Source of the DNA: Pseudomonas kilonensis
GTDB lineage: Bacteria; Pseudomonadota; Gammaproteobacteria; Pseudomonadales; Pseudomonadaceae
Assembly: GCF_001269885.1 (NCBI RefSeq)
Contig: NZ_LHVH01000014.1
Location: 62,001-126,000 of the forward strand
Length of the DNA stretch: 64,000 nucleotides
Direction: 5' to 3'
Part shown: piece after piece, positions 56,882 to 64,000 of the stretch
Position numbering within the stretch: position 1 is the first letter of the stretch
Layout: every line of letters starts with the position of its first letter
Made by a program: the position numbers and the translations under genes
Notes under the pieces: model-generated
The model's input: only the letters and a program-made list of their open reading frames with translations
Databases searched by the model: none
What the model was told of the DNA's origin: nothing

Positions 56882-57691
56882 TTATTGAAGAACGAAATAA
56901 TCGTAGCGCATCGACACCGTGACCTGGAACGGCTCGGCCTGCTCGATCACGCTGGCCCGGCGTTCGGCACTGGCGCGCCAGCCGTGGGGCGTCATGGCCA
57001 GCAGGTTGGCGCGGTCCTGGCCACTGTCGAGGGTCAGCTTGAATTCGAGGGTTTCGCTGTGATCCAGCACCATGCCCGGCGGCACCAGGGCCAGGTGCTT
57101 GTCGTCGGTGTATTCGCGCACTTCGTCGTACAGGCGCTCGCGCAACTCCATCAGGTGGCCGGCGGTGGGGCCGACTTTCATCAGGCCGCCGCCGGGGCTG
57201 AGCAAGCGCTTGGCCTCTTGCCAGTCCAGCGGGCTGAACACGCTGGCCAGGAACTGGCAGCAGCCGTCCGCCAGCGGCACCCGGGCCATGCTGGCGATCA
57301 ACCAGGTCAGCTGCGGGTTGCGTTTGCAGGCGCGCTTGACCGCCTCGCGGGAAATGTCCAGGGCATAGCCATCGGCCTGGGGCAACGCCTCGGCGATCTG
57401 CGCGGTGTAGTAACCCTCGCCGCAGCCGATGTCCAGCCAGCGCCCGGGCGCGCGTTCGGCGGCCAGTTCCGCCAGGCGCCGGGCGACCGGGGCGTAATGC
57501 CCGGCGTTGAGGAAGTCGCGGCGGGCTTCGACCATCGCCTGGTTGTCGCCGGGGTCGCGGCTGTTCTTGTGCTGCACCGGCAGCAGGTTCAGGTAACCCT
57601 GCCGCGCGCGGTCGAAGCGGTGGCCGGCCGGGCACACCACACCGTTGTCCACCGCGTTCAGCGGTTCACTGCAGATCGGGCAGGCGAGCAT
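56882..57691 (-). CDS. rlmA: 23S rRNA (guanine-N1) methyltransferase RlmA-like
   Basis: A 269-residue methyltransferase with an N-terminal zinc-binding segment (LACPICSEPLNAVDNG, CPAGHRFD: Cys-Cys-Cys-His) and a SAM-binding core (GRWLDIGCGEGYYTAQI). In E. coli RlmA methylates G745 of 23S rRNA. The ATG overlaps the dapE stop by one base, so a longer version to 57976 is ruled out in favour of coupled translation. Confidence 0.88.
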   Translation of the reverse strand: MLACPICSEPLNAVDNGVVCPAGHRFDRARQGYLNLLPVQHKNSRDPGDNQAMVEARRDFLNAGHYAPVARRLAELAAERAPGRWLDIGCGEGYYTAQIAEALPQADGYALDISREAVKRACKRNPQLTWLIASMARVPLADGCCQFLASVFSPLDWQEAKRLLSPGGGLMKVGPTAGHLMELRERLYDEVREYTDDKHLALVPPGMVLDHSETLEFKLTLDSGQDRANLLAMTPHGWRASAERRASVIEQAEPFQVTVSMRYDYFVLQ

Positions 57692-58842
57692 CAGGCGAGC
57701 AACTTGATCAGCGTCTTGTAGTAGATCTCGGTCAGCACATCGAGATCGGCGGCCAGCACGCGTTCGTTGACCTGGTGGATGGTCGCGTTGACCGGCCCCA
57801 GTTCCACCACTTGCGTGCCCATGGTGGCGATGAAGCGACCGTCGGACGTGCCGCCGCTGGTGGACGCCTGGGTCTCGCGCCCGGTGACGTCCTTGATGCT
57901 CGACGATACGGCGTCGAGCAGCGCACCGGGTTCGGTGAGGAACGGCAGGCCGGACAGCGCCCAGTCGATGTGCCAATCCAGCTGATGCTTGTCGAGGATA
58001 TCGGCAACGCGCTGTTGCAGGCCTTCGACGGTGGACTCGGTGGAAAAGCGGAAGTTGAACACCGCCACCAGATCACCGGGGATCACGTTGGTCGCGCCGG
58101 TGCCGGAATTGAGGTTGGAGATCTGGAAACTGGTCGGCGGGAAGAAGTCGTTGCCATGGTCCCAATGCTCGTCGGCCAGTTCGGCCAAGGCGGGCGCGGC
58201 CAGGTGGATCGGGTTCTTCGCCAGGTGTGGATAAGCCACGTGGCCTTGCTTGCCGCGCACGGTCAACTTCGCGCCGAGGGAACCGCGTCGGCCATTCTTG
58301 ACCACGTCGCCCACCAGCGTGGTGCTCGACGGCTCGCCGACGATGCACCAGTCCAGTCGCTCCTGGCGGGCCTTGAGGCGCTCGATCACGGCTTTGGTGC
58401 CGTGGTGGGCCGGGCCTTCTTCATCGCTGGTGATCAGGAAGGTCAGCGAACCCTTGTGGTCCGGGTAGTCGGCGACGAACCGTTCGGCCGCCACGACCAT
58501 CGCCGCCAGGCTGCCTTTCATGTCCGCCGCGCCACGGCCGCAGAGCATGCCCTGTTCGTCGATGACCGCATCGAACGGGTCGAGCTGCCAGGCCTGCACC
58601 GGACCGGTCGGCACCACGTCGGTGTGCCCGGCGAAGCACAGCACCGGACCGCCATGTTTGCCATGGCTGGCCCAGAAGTTATCCACATCCTCGATGCGCA
58701 TCGGCTCGAGCGTAAAGCCCGCGTTGCCCAGGCGCTGCATCATCAGTTTCTGGCAATCGGCATCCACCGGCGTCACGGACGGACGGCGGATCAGGTCGCA
58801 GGCGAGTTGCAGGGTCGGCGAGAGGTCGGCGTGGGCCGTCAT
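57691..58842 (-). CDS. dapE: Succinyl-diaminopimelate desuccinylase
   Basis: A 383-residue M20-family metallohydrolase that releases succinate from N-succinyl-LL-diaminopimelate, in lysine and peptidoglycan precursor synthesis. Metal and catalytic motifs: [11 protein letters not shown] (His, Asp), [13 protein letters not shown], and [13 protein letters not shown] (Glu pair); dimerisation region contains [14 protein letters not shown]. The start [10 protein letters not shown] at 58842 gives family length. dapD, the preceding pathway step, lies at the right end. Confidence 0.95.
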   Translation of the reverse strand: MTAHADLSPTLQLACDLIRRPSVTPVDADCQKLMMQRLGNAGFTLEPMRIEDVDNFWASHGKHGGPVLCFAGHTDVVPTGPVQAWQLDPFDAVIDEQGMLCGRGAADMKGSLAAMVVAAERFVADYPDHKGSLTFLITSDEEGPAHHGTKAVIERLKARQERLDWCIVGEPSSTTLVGDVVKNGRRGSLGAKLTVRGKQGHVAYPHLAKNPIHLAAPALAELADEHWDHGNDFFPPTSFQISNLNSGTGATNVIPGDLVAVFNFRFSTESTVEGLQQRVADILDKHQLDWHIDWALSGLPFLTEPGALLDAVSSSIKDVTGRETQASTSGGTSDGRFIATMGTQVVELGPVNATIHQVNERVLAADLDVLTEIYYKTLIKLLA

Positions 58843-58881
58843 GGAAAACTCCGGAAAGCTGGAAAGGAGATCACAGTCCAT

Positions 58882-58951
58882 GTGGGAGCGGGCTTGCTCG
58901 CGAAGGCGTCATCACTGACGCTAAAAGCTTCGCGAGCAAGCCCGCTCCCAC
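58882..58951. repeat. REP pair, short spacer
   Basis: Inverted GGGCTT-core ends around a spacer of about 26 bases, shorter than usual here, just upstream of dapE. Confidence 0.85.
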
Positions 58952-59067
58952 AGGTCCTGAGTTCGACCGTTGGATTGTATTCGGTCGAGGCTTACAAAAT
59001 GGCGGTTATCTTATAGCAAAACGACCACCATGGGCCCCTGGCGCGGGACCGGTGGAACACAAAAACT

Positions 59068-59155
59068 GTGGGAGCGAGCCTGCTCGCGATAGCGGTGGAT
59101 CAGCCGGCATTTATATTGACTGAACTGACGCTATCGCGAGCAGGCTCGCTCCCAC
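59068..59155. repeat. REP pair, GAGCCT core
   Basis: Inverted ends with matched GCGAGCCTGC/GCAGGCTCGC cores, upstream of tcdA. Confidence 0.88.
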
Positions 59156-59220
59156 AGAGGTTTTGCTTAAATTGCCGAGACAAAGCCCTATAATGCGCGC
59201 CGGTTTTTGGGGTAATGGTC

Positions 59221-60033
59221 ATGAGTACAGAAGATCCACGGTTTGCCGGTATCGCCCGTTTGTATGGCATCGAAGGCCTGGAGCGCCTGCGGGCGGCCCA
59301 TGTGGCGATTGTCGGGGTTGGCGGTGTCGGCTCCTGGGCGGCGGAAGCCATCGCCCGTTGCGGCGTGGGCGAGATCTCGCTGTTCGACCTGGACGATGTC
59401 TGCGTGAGCAACGCCAACCGTCAGTTGCATGCCCTGGACAGCACCGTCGGCAAGCCCAAGGTCGAGGTCATGGCCGAGCGGCTGCGCGGGATCAACCCCG
59501 ACTGCACCGTGCACGCGGTGGCCGACTTTGTCACCCGCGACACCATGGCCGAGTACATCACGCCGAACATCGACTGCGTGATCGACTGCATCGACAGCGT
59601 CAACGCCAAGGCTGCGCTGATCGCCTGGTGCAAGCGCCGCAAGATCCAGATCATCACCACCGGCGGCGCAGGCGGGCAGATCGACCCGACGCTGATCCAG
59701 GTCTGCGACTTGAACCGTACGTTCAACGATCCGCTGGCCTCCAAGGTGCGCTCCACCTTGCGCCGCGACTACGGTTTCTCCCGCACCGTGACCCGCCACT
59801 ACAGCGTGCCTTGCGTGTTCTCCACCGAACAACTGCGCTACCCGAAACCGGACGGCAGCATTTGCTTGCAGAAGAGTTTTGTCGGCGACGGCGTCAAGCT
59901 CGACTGCGCCGGTGGGTTTGGCGCGGTGATGATGGTCACGGCGACGTTCGGCATGGTCGCGGCGACCAAGGCTGTGGATAAGATCGTGGCGGGCGTGCGG
60001 CGGCCGGCGGACAGGGTCAAACCCGAACAGTGA
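59221..60033 (+). CDS. tcdA: tRNA threonylcarbamoyladenosine dehydratase TcdA
   Basis: A 270-residue E1-like (ThiF/MoeB) enzyme that ATP-dependently converts t6A to cyclic ct6A at tRNA position 37. Visible: nucleotide-binding GVGGVGSWAAEAIARCGVG, LFDLDDVCVSNANRQLHA, CIDSVNAKAALI, and ITTGGAGGQIDPTLI. The ATG at 59221 has GGGG at proper spacing; an ATG at 59215 is closer to it. csdA and csdE, its activation partners in E. coli, are just downstream in convergent orientation. Confidence 0.94.
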   Translation: MSTEDPRFAGIARLYGIEGLERLRAAHVAIVGVGGVGSWAAEAIARCGVGEISLFDLDDVCVSNANRQLHALDSTVGKPKVEVMAERLRGINPDCTVHAVADFVTRDTMAEYITPNIDCVIDCIDSVNAKAALIAWCKRRKIQIITTGGAGGQIDPTLIQVCDLNRTFNDPLASKVRSTLRRDYGFSRTVTRHYSVPCVFSTEQLRYPKPDGSICLQKSFVGDGVKLDCAGGFGAVMMVTATFGMVAATKAVDKIVAGVRRPADRVKPEQ

Positions 60034-60041
60034 CCGCTCTT

Positions 60042-60174
60042 GTGGCGAGGGGATTTATCCCCGCTGGGCTGCGAAGCGGCCCCCAAACCAGGCAACTCAG
60101 TATGCCAAGAGGATTGAGGTCACAGCTTTAGAGGGGCTGCTTCGCAGCCCAACGGGGATAAATCCCCTCGCCAC
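60042..60174. repeat. REP pair, GTGGCGAGGGG type
   Basis: Mirror pair of the same subtype as at 4803 and 27390, between convergent tcdA and csdE, where it could also end transcription. Confidence 0.88.
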
Positions 60175-60176
60175 AA

Positions 60177-60581
60177 TTATTGCGTCAATTCGCGCATCCG
60201 CTGTAGCACCGCATTCAAGCCATTGCTACGCGACGGCGACAACTGCCGCGACAATCCCAACTGATTGAACCAGTCCGGCAAGTCCACCTGTTGTAGTTCA
60301 GCGGCGGACAAACCGTTGACCCGCGCCAGCAGCAACGCCACCAACCCACGGATCAACCGCGCATCACTGCTGGCACAAAACTGCCAGTGCCCGTCGTGCA
60401 ACTGACCCACTAACCACACCTGACTTTCACAGCCGTGGACGAGGTTGGCCTCGCACTTGTCCTCGTCGCTCAGAGGCGGGAGGCGCTCGCCCCATTGCAT
60501 CAGCAGCCGGGCGCGTTGTTCCCAGCCCGAGGCTTCCTGGAAAATCTGCAGCGCTGTGGCGGCCTCGGCGGGCAGGTTCAT
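60177..60581 (-). CDS. csdE: SufE-family sulfur acceptor CsdE
   Basis: A 134-residue SufE-like protein that takes persulfide sulfur from CsdA through a single active cysteine in NLVHGCESQVWL. Other conserved parts are LLMQWGERLPPLSDEDK and a C-terminal LSPSRSNGL. Its ATG overlaps the csdA stop by four bases, so translation is coupled. Confidence 0.93.
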   Translation of the reverse strand: MNLPAEAATALQIFQEASGWEQRARLLMQWGERLPPLSDEDKCEANLVHGCESQVWLVGQLHDGHWQFCASSDARLIRGLVALLLARVNGLSAAELQQVDLPDWFNQLGLSRQLSPSRSNGLNAVLQRMRELTQ

Positions 60582-61783
60582 CGGAGCATCTCCAGGGCCT
60601 GGTCCAGGGCCTCGAAGAAGCGTTCGAGATCGGCGGAGTCGTTGTACAGCGCCAGCGACACCCGAATCGCCCCGGACAGCTTCAAATGTTTGAATAGCGG
60701 CATCGCGCAGTGATGCCCGGCGCGCACGGCGATGCCTTGCTCGGTCAGCAGGTGCGCCAGGTCGGCGTTGTGGATGCCGTCGACCACGAAGCTGACCAGG
60801 GCCAGGCGCGGGTTGCCCACCAGGCGAACGCCGTTGCGGGCCAACAGGCCATGGAGCAGGTAGTCATGCAGCGCTGCCTCATGCTCGATGATCGCCTGCG
60901 GGTCGAGGTCGGACAGGTAATCCAGGGTCGCCCCCAGGCCGATCACGCTGGCAATCGGTGGCGTGCCGGCTTCGAAACCCAGCGGCGCCGGGCGGAAGCT
61001 GGCGCTGTGGTAATCGGCCTGTTGCACCATTTCGCCGCCGAACTGCCAATGACGCAGGTTGCCGAGGGCTTCGGTACGGCCAAACAGCACGCCCAGCCCG
61101 TCGGGGCCGTAGAGTTTGTGGCTGGAAAACACATAAAAGTCGCAGCCCAATGCCTCGACGTCGTGGCGGCCATGGACCACGCCTTGGGCGCCGTCGATCA
61201 CCGTCAGCGCGCCCTGGGCCTTGGCCAGCGCCAGCAGCGCCGGCACCGGCTGCCAGGCCCCGAGCACATTGGATAACTGGCTCACCGCCAGCAAGCGCGT
61301 ACGCGGGCCGATCAGTTCGGCGGCGGCGCCAGGGTCGATCACCCCGTTGGCATCCAGTGGCAGCACCACCAGGGTCAACGAACGGCGCTCGGCCAGTTGC
61401 TGCCACGGCAGCAGGTTGGCGTGGTGTTCCAGGGCGCTGATGACGATCTCGTCACCCGGGTTGAATAGATGCTCCAGCCCGTAGGCCAGTAGGTTCAGCG
61501 CCGAAGTGGCACCGTGGGTGAAGACCACTTGCCCGCAGTTTCCGGCATTGAGCCATTGCGAAACCTTGAGGCGGCTGTCCTCGAACGCCTGGGTGGCATG
61601 GGCGCCCGGCAAATGTTGCGCCCGGTGCACGTTGGCCGCGCCATTGGCGTAGTAATGCGTCAGGGCGTCCAACAGGGCTTGGGGTTTTTGCGTGGTGGCG
61701 GCGCTGTCCAGGTAGGTCTGGCCTTGCCGTTGCAGGGCGGCGATGGCCGGGAAATCGGCACGCCAGGGGGATTGGATCAACAT
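60578..61783 (-). CDS. csdA: Cysteine desulfurase CsdA/SufS type
   Basis: A 401-residue PLP-dependent class V aminotransferase that pulls sulfur from cysteine. The PLP lysine is in FSSHKLYGPDGLGVLFG, the active cysteine in RAGHHCAMPLF, with DGAQGVVH before them. Pairing with csdE and the closeness to tcdA identify it as CsdA of the CSD system, rather than the SUF operon SufS. Confidence 0.93.
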   Translation of the reverse strand: MLIQSPWRADFPAIAALQRQGQTYLDSAATTQKPQALLDALTHYYANGAANVHRAQHLPGAHATQAFEDSRLKVSQWLNAGNCGQVVFTHGATSALNLLAYGLEHLFNPGDEIVISALEHHANLLPWQQLAERRSLTLVVLPLDANGVIDPGAAAELIGPRTRLLAVSQLSNVLGAWQPVPALLALAKAQGALTVIDGAQGVVHGRHDVEALGCDFYVFSSHKLYGPDGLGVLFGRTEALGNLRHWQFGGEMVQQADYHSASFRPAPLGFEAGTPPIASVIGLGATLDYLSDLDPQAIIEHEAALHDYLLHGLLARNGVRLVGNPRLALVSFVVDGIHNADLAHLLTEQGIAVRAGHHCAMPLFKHLKLSGAIRVSLALYNDSADLERFFEALDQALEMLR

Positions 61784-61807
61784 GCTTTCGGGCCCTGCTG
61801 GAGGTAC

Positions 61808-61837
61808 GCCGGCCCCTGTGAGGGCGGGCTTTTTTTT
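61808..61837 (+). terminator. Plus-strand terminator with no plus-strand gene
   Basis: Stem GCCGGCCC/GGGCGGGC (61808-61815 with 61822-61829, one G-G mismatch), loop CTGTGA, then eight T. Its orientation is plus, but both flanking genes (csdA and dapD) are on the minus strand and the nearest plus-strand gene ends at 60033. Confidence 0.7.
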
Positions 61838-61943
61838 GTGGGAGCAAAGCTTGCTCGCGATGGCAGCGACACGGTTTACGGTGAGACCGCGTCATCGTTC
61901 ATCGCGAGCAAGCTTTGCTCCCACAAAAAAAGCTCGCTCCCAC
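61838..61943. repeat. REP pair with an extra right end
   Basis: REPIN with AAAGCTT cores (61838-61924) and a further half-site GCTCGCTCCCAC (61932-61943), between dapD and csdA. Confidence 0.85.
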
Positions 61944-61962
61944 AGGTGGGGTGTGAAGCGGC

Positions 61963-62997
61963 TTAGTTGTGGGCGTGCAGTGCTTCGTTCAGCTCGATGG
62001 CCGATTTATGCGTCTTGCATTCCACCGCACCGGTCTCGGAGTTGCGGCGGAACAACAGGTCGGGCTGGCCGGCCAGGTCGCGGGCCTTGACCACTTTGAC
62101 CAGTTGGTTGTTTTCGTCCAGCAGCTTCACTTTGGTGCCAGCGGTCACGTACAGGCCCGACTCCACGGTGTTGCGGTCGCCCAGCGGGATACCGATGCCG
62201 GCGTTGGCGCCGATCAGGCAGCCTTCGCCGACCTTGATCACGATGTTGCCGCCGCCCGACAGGGTGCCCATGGTCGAGCAACCGCCGCCCAGGTCCGAAC
62301 CCTTGCCGACGAATACGCCCGCCGAAACACGGCCTTCGATCATGCCCGGGCCTTCGGTGCCGGCGTTGAAGTTGACGAAACCTTCGTGCATTACGGTGGT
62401 GCCTTCGCCCACGTAGGCGCCCAGGCGGACCCGCGCGGCATCGGCGATACGCACGCCGGCCGGGACCACGTAGTCGGTCATTTTCGGGAACTTGTCCACC
62501 GAGAACACTTCCAGCAACTCGCCACGCAGGCGGGCTTCGAGCTGGTGCTCGGCCAGTTCGCTCAAGTCGATCGCGCCCTGGCTGGTCCAGGCCACGTTCG
62601 GCAGCAGCGGGAAGATGCCGGCCAGGTTCAGGCCATGAGGCTTGACCAGGCGATGGGACAGCAGGTGCAGCTTGAGGTAAGCCTCAGGTGTGGAAGACAG
62701 TTGGGCGTCTTCGGCCAGCAGCGTGGCGACCAGCGGCTTGTGGCTTTCGGCCAGGCGGGTCAGCAGCGCGGCTTGCGCGGCATCGACGCCCTTGAGGGCT
62801 TCTGCCAGTTGCGAGGCCTGGGCGGTGGTGAAAGTGATGGCCTGGTTGCCTTCGCTGTAGCCAAGGATTGGCGCGATGGCTGCGACGATGTCAGCCGACG
62901 GGTTGAGCAGCGGCTGTGCGTAGAACACTTCAAGCCAGGCGCCTTGACGGTTTTGAGTGCCGACACCGAAGGCCAGGCTGAACAGGGTAGTGGACAT
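61963..62997 (-). CDS. dapD: Tetrahydrodipicolinate N-succinyltransferase
   Basis: A 344-residue enzyme that succinylates tetrahydrodipicolinate in the lysine/diaminopimelate pathway. The C-terminal half is a left-handed beta-helix of hexapeptide repeats (VRLGAYVGEGTTVMHEGFVN, SAGVFVGKGSDLGGGCS, KVGEGCLIGANAGIGIPLGD). Length fits the longer DapD class of pseudomonads and actinobacteria. It shares the pathway with dapE here, though not an operon. Confidence 0.95.
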   Translation of the reverse strand: MSTTLFSLAFGVGTQNRQGAWLEVFYAQPLLNPSADIVAAIAPILGYSEGNQAITFTTAQASQLAEALKGVDAAQAALLTRLAESHKPLVATLLAEDAQLSSTPEAYLKLHLLSHRLVKPHGLNLAGIFPLLPNVAWTSQGAIDLSELAEHQLEARLRGELLEVFSVDKFPKMTDYVVPAGVRIADAARVRLGAYVGEGTTVMHEGFVNFNAGTEGPGMIEGRVSAGVFVGKGSDLGGGCSTMGTLSGGGNIVIKVGEGCLIGANAGIGIPLGDRNTVESGLYVTAGTKVKLLDENNQLVKVVKARDLAGQPDLLFRRNSETGAVECKTHKSAIELNEALHAHN

Positions 62998-63029
62998 GAA
63001 ATTACCTCTACAAAATGGACTGGGCAGGC

Positions 63030-63392
63030 TTACTTGATCTCTGCCGCATAAATATCTGGCTTGAAGCCAATCAGGGTTCGGTCACCGAGGTCAAGCACCG
63101 GGCGCTTGATCATCGAGGGTTGGGCGAGCATCAGTTCGATGGCTTTCGGCTGGTCGAGATCGGCTTTGCGTTCGTCGTCGAGTTTGCGAAAGGTCGTACC
63201 GGCACGGTTCAACACCACTTGCCAGCCATGCTCGTTGCACCATTGGGTCAGGTGCTCACGGTCGATGCCGGCAGTTTTGTAATCGTGAAAGTCATAGCGC
63301 ACCGCGTGCTCATCGAGCCAGGTACGCGCTTTTTTCATCGTATCGCAGGCTTTGATGCCGAAAAGCTGTAAGTGCTTGTTTTCCTTGGGCAT
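63030..63392 (-). CDS. ArsC/Spx-family reductase-like protein (YffB type)
   Basis: A 120-residue thioredoxin-fold protein of the ArsC/Spx/YffB family. FGIKACDTMKKARTWLDEH holds the single N-terminal cysteine (no CxxC), with a conserved IKRPVLDLG later. YffB-type members are not arsenate reductases of established activity, so the function is unknown. GGGGGAG precedes the start. It is 32 bases upstream of dapD on the same strand and may share its transcript; divergent from the effector-like gene. Confidence 0.9.
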   Translation of the reverse strand: MPKENKHLQLFGIKACDTMKKARTWLDEHAVRYDFHDYKTAGIDREHLTQWCNEHGWQVVLNRAGTTFRKLDDERKADLDQPKAIELMLAQPSMIKRPVLDLGDRTLIGFKPDIYAAEIK

Positions 63393-63497
63393 GAATGCTC
63401 CCCCAAAACGTTCCCGGTATCGTCCTGAAAATCAGCGGACGATTATGCCACGTCGTTCCTTTCAGTGCCTTGACTGTCGCGACGGATCGGACGAGGC

Positions 63498-63526
63498 GGA
63501 ACCGACAGGAAAGAGGTGACCACACA
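63498..63526 (+). promoter_or_regulatory. HrpL-type (hrp box) promoter
   Basis: GGAACC (63498-63503), 16 bases, CCACACA (63520-63526): an exact match to the hrp box consensus GGAACC-N16-CCACNNA recognised by the ECF sigma factor HrpL. It is on the plus strand and ends 42 bases before the ATG at 63569, the usual placement. Confidence 0.82.
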
Positions 63527-63568
63527 GCACGGGTAAACCCAGCACTTTTGCGTACAAGAGGCCCGCCC

Positions 63569-64000
63569 ATGGATTCCATCTCTCTGACACTACCCCATCC
63601 ACTGATGCATCAAACTGAAGAAACACTCCCGCCCCATTCAACGACATCGACCACCAGGACCGCCGCATCCGTCCCGATCGGCCCTGTCTCGGCTGAACAG
63701 GACCTGGCAAATCGCACTGGTGCAATCAAGGCCCAGCTCACCCGGGTATTCGAGCCGCACATAAACGGTGCCAATCGCGAGGCCTTCGAAGCATTGATCG
63801 ACGATCGTTCGCGTACCTTGGCCAATGACGGGGAAACCGCGGAAAGCGTCGATGCCGTGCTGACTAAAGGCTCGCGGCTGGATCGCGCGTCCCATGACAC
63901 TGTTGGATTCCTTCGTTCGGTTCCCTTCGGCGCGGCGTCCATCGCGCTGGACTTCGTTCCGGCGGTGACCGGCAATGGCTCGATTACCGCGCCGTTGGCG
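63569..64000 (+). CDS. Putative type III secreted effector (partial, runs off the window)
   Basis: An open frame of 144 codons with no stop before the window end. It starts MDSISLTLPHPLMHQ after AAGAGG and lies behind an hrp box. The first 50 residues have 15 Ser/Thr and 6 Pro, typical of type III secretion signals; Ile is at position 4, but Asp2 departs from the usual lack of early acidic residues. Later residues (RVFEPHINGANREAFEALID, AASIALDFVPAVTG) look like a folded domain. The family is not recognised. Confidence 0.75.
   Translation, partial: MDSISLTLPHPLMHQTEETLPPHSTTSTTRTAASVPIGPVSAEQDLANRTGAIKAQLTRVFEPHINGANREAFEALIDDRSRTLANDGETAESVDAVLTKGSRLDRASHDTVGFLRSVPFGAASIALDFVPAVTGNGSITAPLA

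Overview
The window is a stretch of chromosome from a fluorescent-group Pseudomonas. The evidence is high-GC codon use, REP-type palindromes in most intergenic gaps, a complete wsp chemosensory operon, and a gene order (wspABCDEFR, prfB, lysS, TetR gene, QEGLA-motif gene, OmpA-like lipoprotein, ppc, adk, tsaB, rsmJ, mexL-mexJK, plsB, dapE, tcdA, csdAE, dapD, arsC-like) that I recall as close to the corresponding P. aeruginosa PAO1 segment. No search was run. I saw no rRNA, tRNA, CRISPR array, prophage or insertion sequence.

Layout. 1-960: two tandem copies of a structured, apparently non-coding repeat. 983-8650: CoA-transferase, YaeQ, RecJ, an old-yellow-enzyme reductase, the periplasmic glucan protein OpgD and a 61-residue small protein. 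8675-9234: a ParDE-type toxin-antitoxin pair with a palindromic operator. 9347-17737: a polyamine/GABA-type ABC importer (ydcSTUV-like) flanked by two paralogous aminobutyraldehyde-type dehydrogenases and a LysR gene. 17920-18630: a DUF533 (YebE/TerB-like) protein. 18959-27359: the Wsp surface-sensing system ending in the diguanylate cyclase WspR. 27646-34584: prfB (programmed frameshift), lysS, a TetR regulator, lipoproteins, and a probable DUF1704 metallopeptidase. 34777-44804: LptF-like and DUF4398 lipoproteins behind a candidate AlgU promoter, ppc, adk, tsaB, and several small or uncharacterised genes. 44913-50862: rsmJ and a mexL-mexJK-like efflux locus with paired operators. 51033-55823: plsB followed by a small cluster containing two YbaY-domain proteins, one with no secretion signal. 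56050-63392: cold-shock protein, rlmA-dapE, tcdA, csdAE, dapD and an ArsC/Spx-like gene.

The most notable item is at the right edge. At 63498-63526 there is an exact match to the HrpL promoter (GGAACC-N16-CCACNNA). It lies 42 nt upstream of an open frame starting at 63569 that runs off the window. Its protein has a Ser/Thr/Pro-rich N terminus, so it is a probable type III secreted effector and may mark the start of an accessory region.

The main functional themes are c-di-GMP control (Wsp), amine uptake and oxidation, envelope lipids and lipoproteins (PlsB, OpgD, LptF-like), efflux, tRNA and rRNA modification (TsaB, TcdA with CsdAE, RsmJ, RlmA) and lysine/diaminopimelate synthesis (DapD, DapE).
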